Source: Paracoccaceae bacterium (GTDB lineage: Bacteria; Pseudomonadota; Alphaproteobacteria; Rhodobacterales; Rhodobacteraceae). Taken from it: a stretch of 32,737 bases of DNA. Of this stretch, positions 31,744-32,737 are shown one piece after another. Both the position numbers and the translations under genes were made by a program. The notes below the pieces were generated by a model, which was not told the DNA's origin, searched no databases, and was given only the letters and a program-made list of their open reading frames with translations. How positions within the stretch are numbered: position 1 is the first letter of the stretch; the number at the start of each line of letters is the position of its first letter. The stretch spans positions 1 through 32,737 of the forward strand of contig CACBXB010000017.1 of NCBI GenBank assembly GCA_902543185.1, in the 5' to 3' direction.

Positions 31744-32737
31744 ATGAATAAGCCTGAACCATTTAAGCTAGCTATAATCGGAGCGGGCGGTATTGGTTCA
31801 ATCCACATTAGGAACTCCTTAAATAACAAAGATATTAATTTAGTTGGAATATGTGAGTTAGACAAAGAACGGGCGAAATCATGCATTAAACTTCAATGTA
31901 TACCAATAGTAGGAAACGTAAGTGAACTGTTGAAACTAAGACCCGAAGGTATTGTTATTGCATCCTCAACGACATCGCATGGGCAAGTAGCCGAAGCGAT
32001 TATAAAAGCTAAAATACCGTTTTTATGTGAAAAACCGTTAGCTGCAGACTTAAATCAAGCAAAGCAAATAGAAAATTACGCAGACGAACAAGTAGTATAT
32101 GGTGCAATGGCATTCAATCGCAGGTTTCACCAAAGATATTCAGAAATACGCAAAGCAATTCAAATGGGTGAGATTGGAACTCCCGAAACCCTGCATGTAA
32201 CTTCAAGAAGTGCAACTCCACCTTCAGCAAAATTTATCTCAAATTCCGGTGGCTTATTTGGTGAAAAGGGTAGCCATTTTTATGACCTTATTAGATGGAT
32301 ATTAAATTCAGATACCCGTGAAGTTTTTGCATATGGTGATGCGCTATTTGACCCCGAATTCAAAGTCATAGATCAACCCGAGACTGCAGTAGTTTTAATG
32401 CGTTTAAACAATGGTGTATTATGTAGTTTAAATTTTAGCTGGAGATCTGGATATGGTCATGACGAGCGTCTTGAAATTGCCGGAAGCAAGGGAATGATAC
32501 AAACCGCTCAAAATACGAATACATCGGAACACGACCCAGACAAAAAAACATTTTTCAAACTTCGAAACCTGCCAAATTGGAATGAGGTATTTAAGAAAAC
32601 CTACTCAGATGAACTCAATGTCTTCATTTCCGAAATTAGAAATGGTTCTAGGGGAAATTTGCCAACTCTTTCCGATGGTGTTGAAGCACAAAAAGTTGCT
32701 GACGCGATTGATCAATCCTTCCAGACAAAAAAGTCAG
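31744..32737 (+). CDS. Gfo/Idh/MocA family oxidoreductase, 3' end beyond window
   Basis: NAD(P)-dependent dehydrogenase of the glucose-fructose oxidoreductase/inositol dehydrogenase family; 331 codons are visible with no stop, close to full family length. Residues 8-22 form the nucleotide site KLAIIGAGGIGSIHI; EKPLA (96-100) contains the catalytic-site Lys97; the substrate-side motif is GLFGEKGSHFYDLIRWIL (170-187), with H178 and D181. ISEIRNGSRGNLPTLSDGVEAQKVADAID is the usual C-terminus, so only a few residues are missing. The substrate is probably a sugar or polyol such as inositol, but this is not decided by the sequence. It is divergent from the YbjJ-like MFS gene. Confidence 0.92.
   Translation, partial: MNKPEPFKLAIIGAGGIGSIHIRNSLNNKDINLVGICELDKERAKSCIKLQCIPIVGNVSELLKLRPEGIVIASSTTSHGQVAEAIIKAKIPFLCEKPLAADLNQAKQIENYADEQVVYGAMAFNRRFHQRYSEIRKAIQMGEIGTPETLHVTSRSATPPSAKFISNSGGLFGEKGSHFYDLIRWILNSDTREVFAYGDALFDPEFKVIDQPETAVVLMRLNNGVLCSLNFSWRSGYGHDERLEIAGSKGMIQTAQNTNTSEHDPDKKTFFKLRNLPNWNEVFKKTYSDELNVFISEIRNGSRGNLPTLSDGVEAQKVADAIDQSFQTKKS

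Noticed and set aside
1-32737. CRISPR array, tRNA, rRNA, insertion sequence or prophage genes
   Set aside because: I looked for regular short repeats with spacers, tRNA cloverleaf ends and transposase or integrase motifs and saw none; the only regular long repeats are protein-coding.

Overview
The window looks like chromosomal DNA of a marine alphaproteobacterium. It is AT-rich, with a bacterial gene layout and coding density. The gene families are those common in SAR116-like or low-GC Rhodobacter-related plankton: a VCBS/Ig-repeat lipoprotein, SbmA/BacA, a dimethylglycine-dehydrogenase-type fusion enzyme, TauD-type and IPNS-type dioxygenases, a sulfatase, and many EamA and MFS carriers. The lineage is an inference from gene content; no rRNA or tRNA gene is present to anchor it.

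Layout. Bases 1-6659 (minus) are one uninterrupted giant gene that runs off the left edge. It encodes a putative surface lipoprotein of at least 2219 residues with a cadherin-like/VCBS block followed by five ~254-residue tandem repeats. Bases 7031-9860 hold a DUF2805-type gene, sbmA/bacA and four small proteins. Two of these small transcription units face each other and carry near-identical duplicated upstream regions (9114-9190 and 9883-9959). Bases 10006-11521 (minus) hold trmL and an iodotyrosine-deiodinase-like nitroreductase, ending in a terminator whose loop contains CCTCCC. Bases 11867-12356 (plus) are the most unusual stretch: a near-consensus sigma-54 promoter, a 62-residue ORF, a stem-loop presenting CTCCTCCC (anti-Shine-Dalgarno) and a strong terminator. 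A small membrane protein and an 801-residue FAD/folate demethylating dehydrogenase follow.

Bases 15436-17891 (minus) hold an EamA carrier, a TauD-family dioxygenase and a TspO gene broken by one extra base in a 9-base homopolymer. Bases 18277-24539 form a cluster of divergent and convergent genes that looks catabolic: an EamA carrier plus a 2-keto-4-pentenoate-hydratase-type enzyme, an IPNS-type 2OG oxygenase, a DHRS6/2-keto-3-deoxy-L-fuconate-dehydrogenase-like SDR, a second hydratase-type enzyme and a cytosolic sulfatase. Bases 24759-28723 (plus) are closely spaced: a SnoaL-like protein, a small membrane protein, an MFS carrier, an EamA carrier and a membrane-anchored alpha/beta hydrolase. 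The right end holds a small DUF3764/ABM-like protein, a pirin, a second MFS carrier and a Gfo/Idh/MocA dehydrogenase cut by the window edge.

Taken together, 12.9-32.7 kb reads as a set of uptake and oxidative-catabolism genes for small organic molecules (methylated amines, organosulfur compounds, possibly deoxy or sulfated sugar acids). No substrate can be assigned with certainty. I see no transposase, integrase, phage gene, CRISPR array, tRNA or rRNA.
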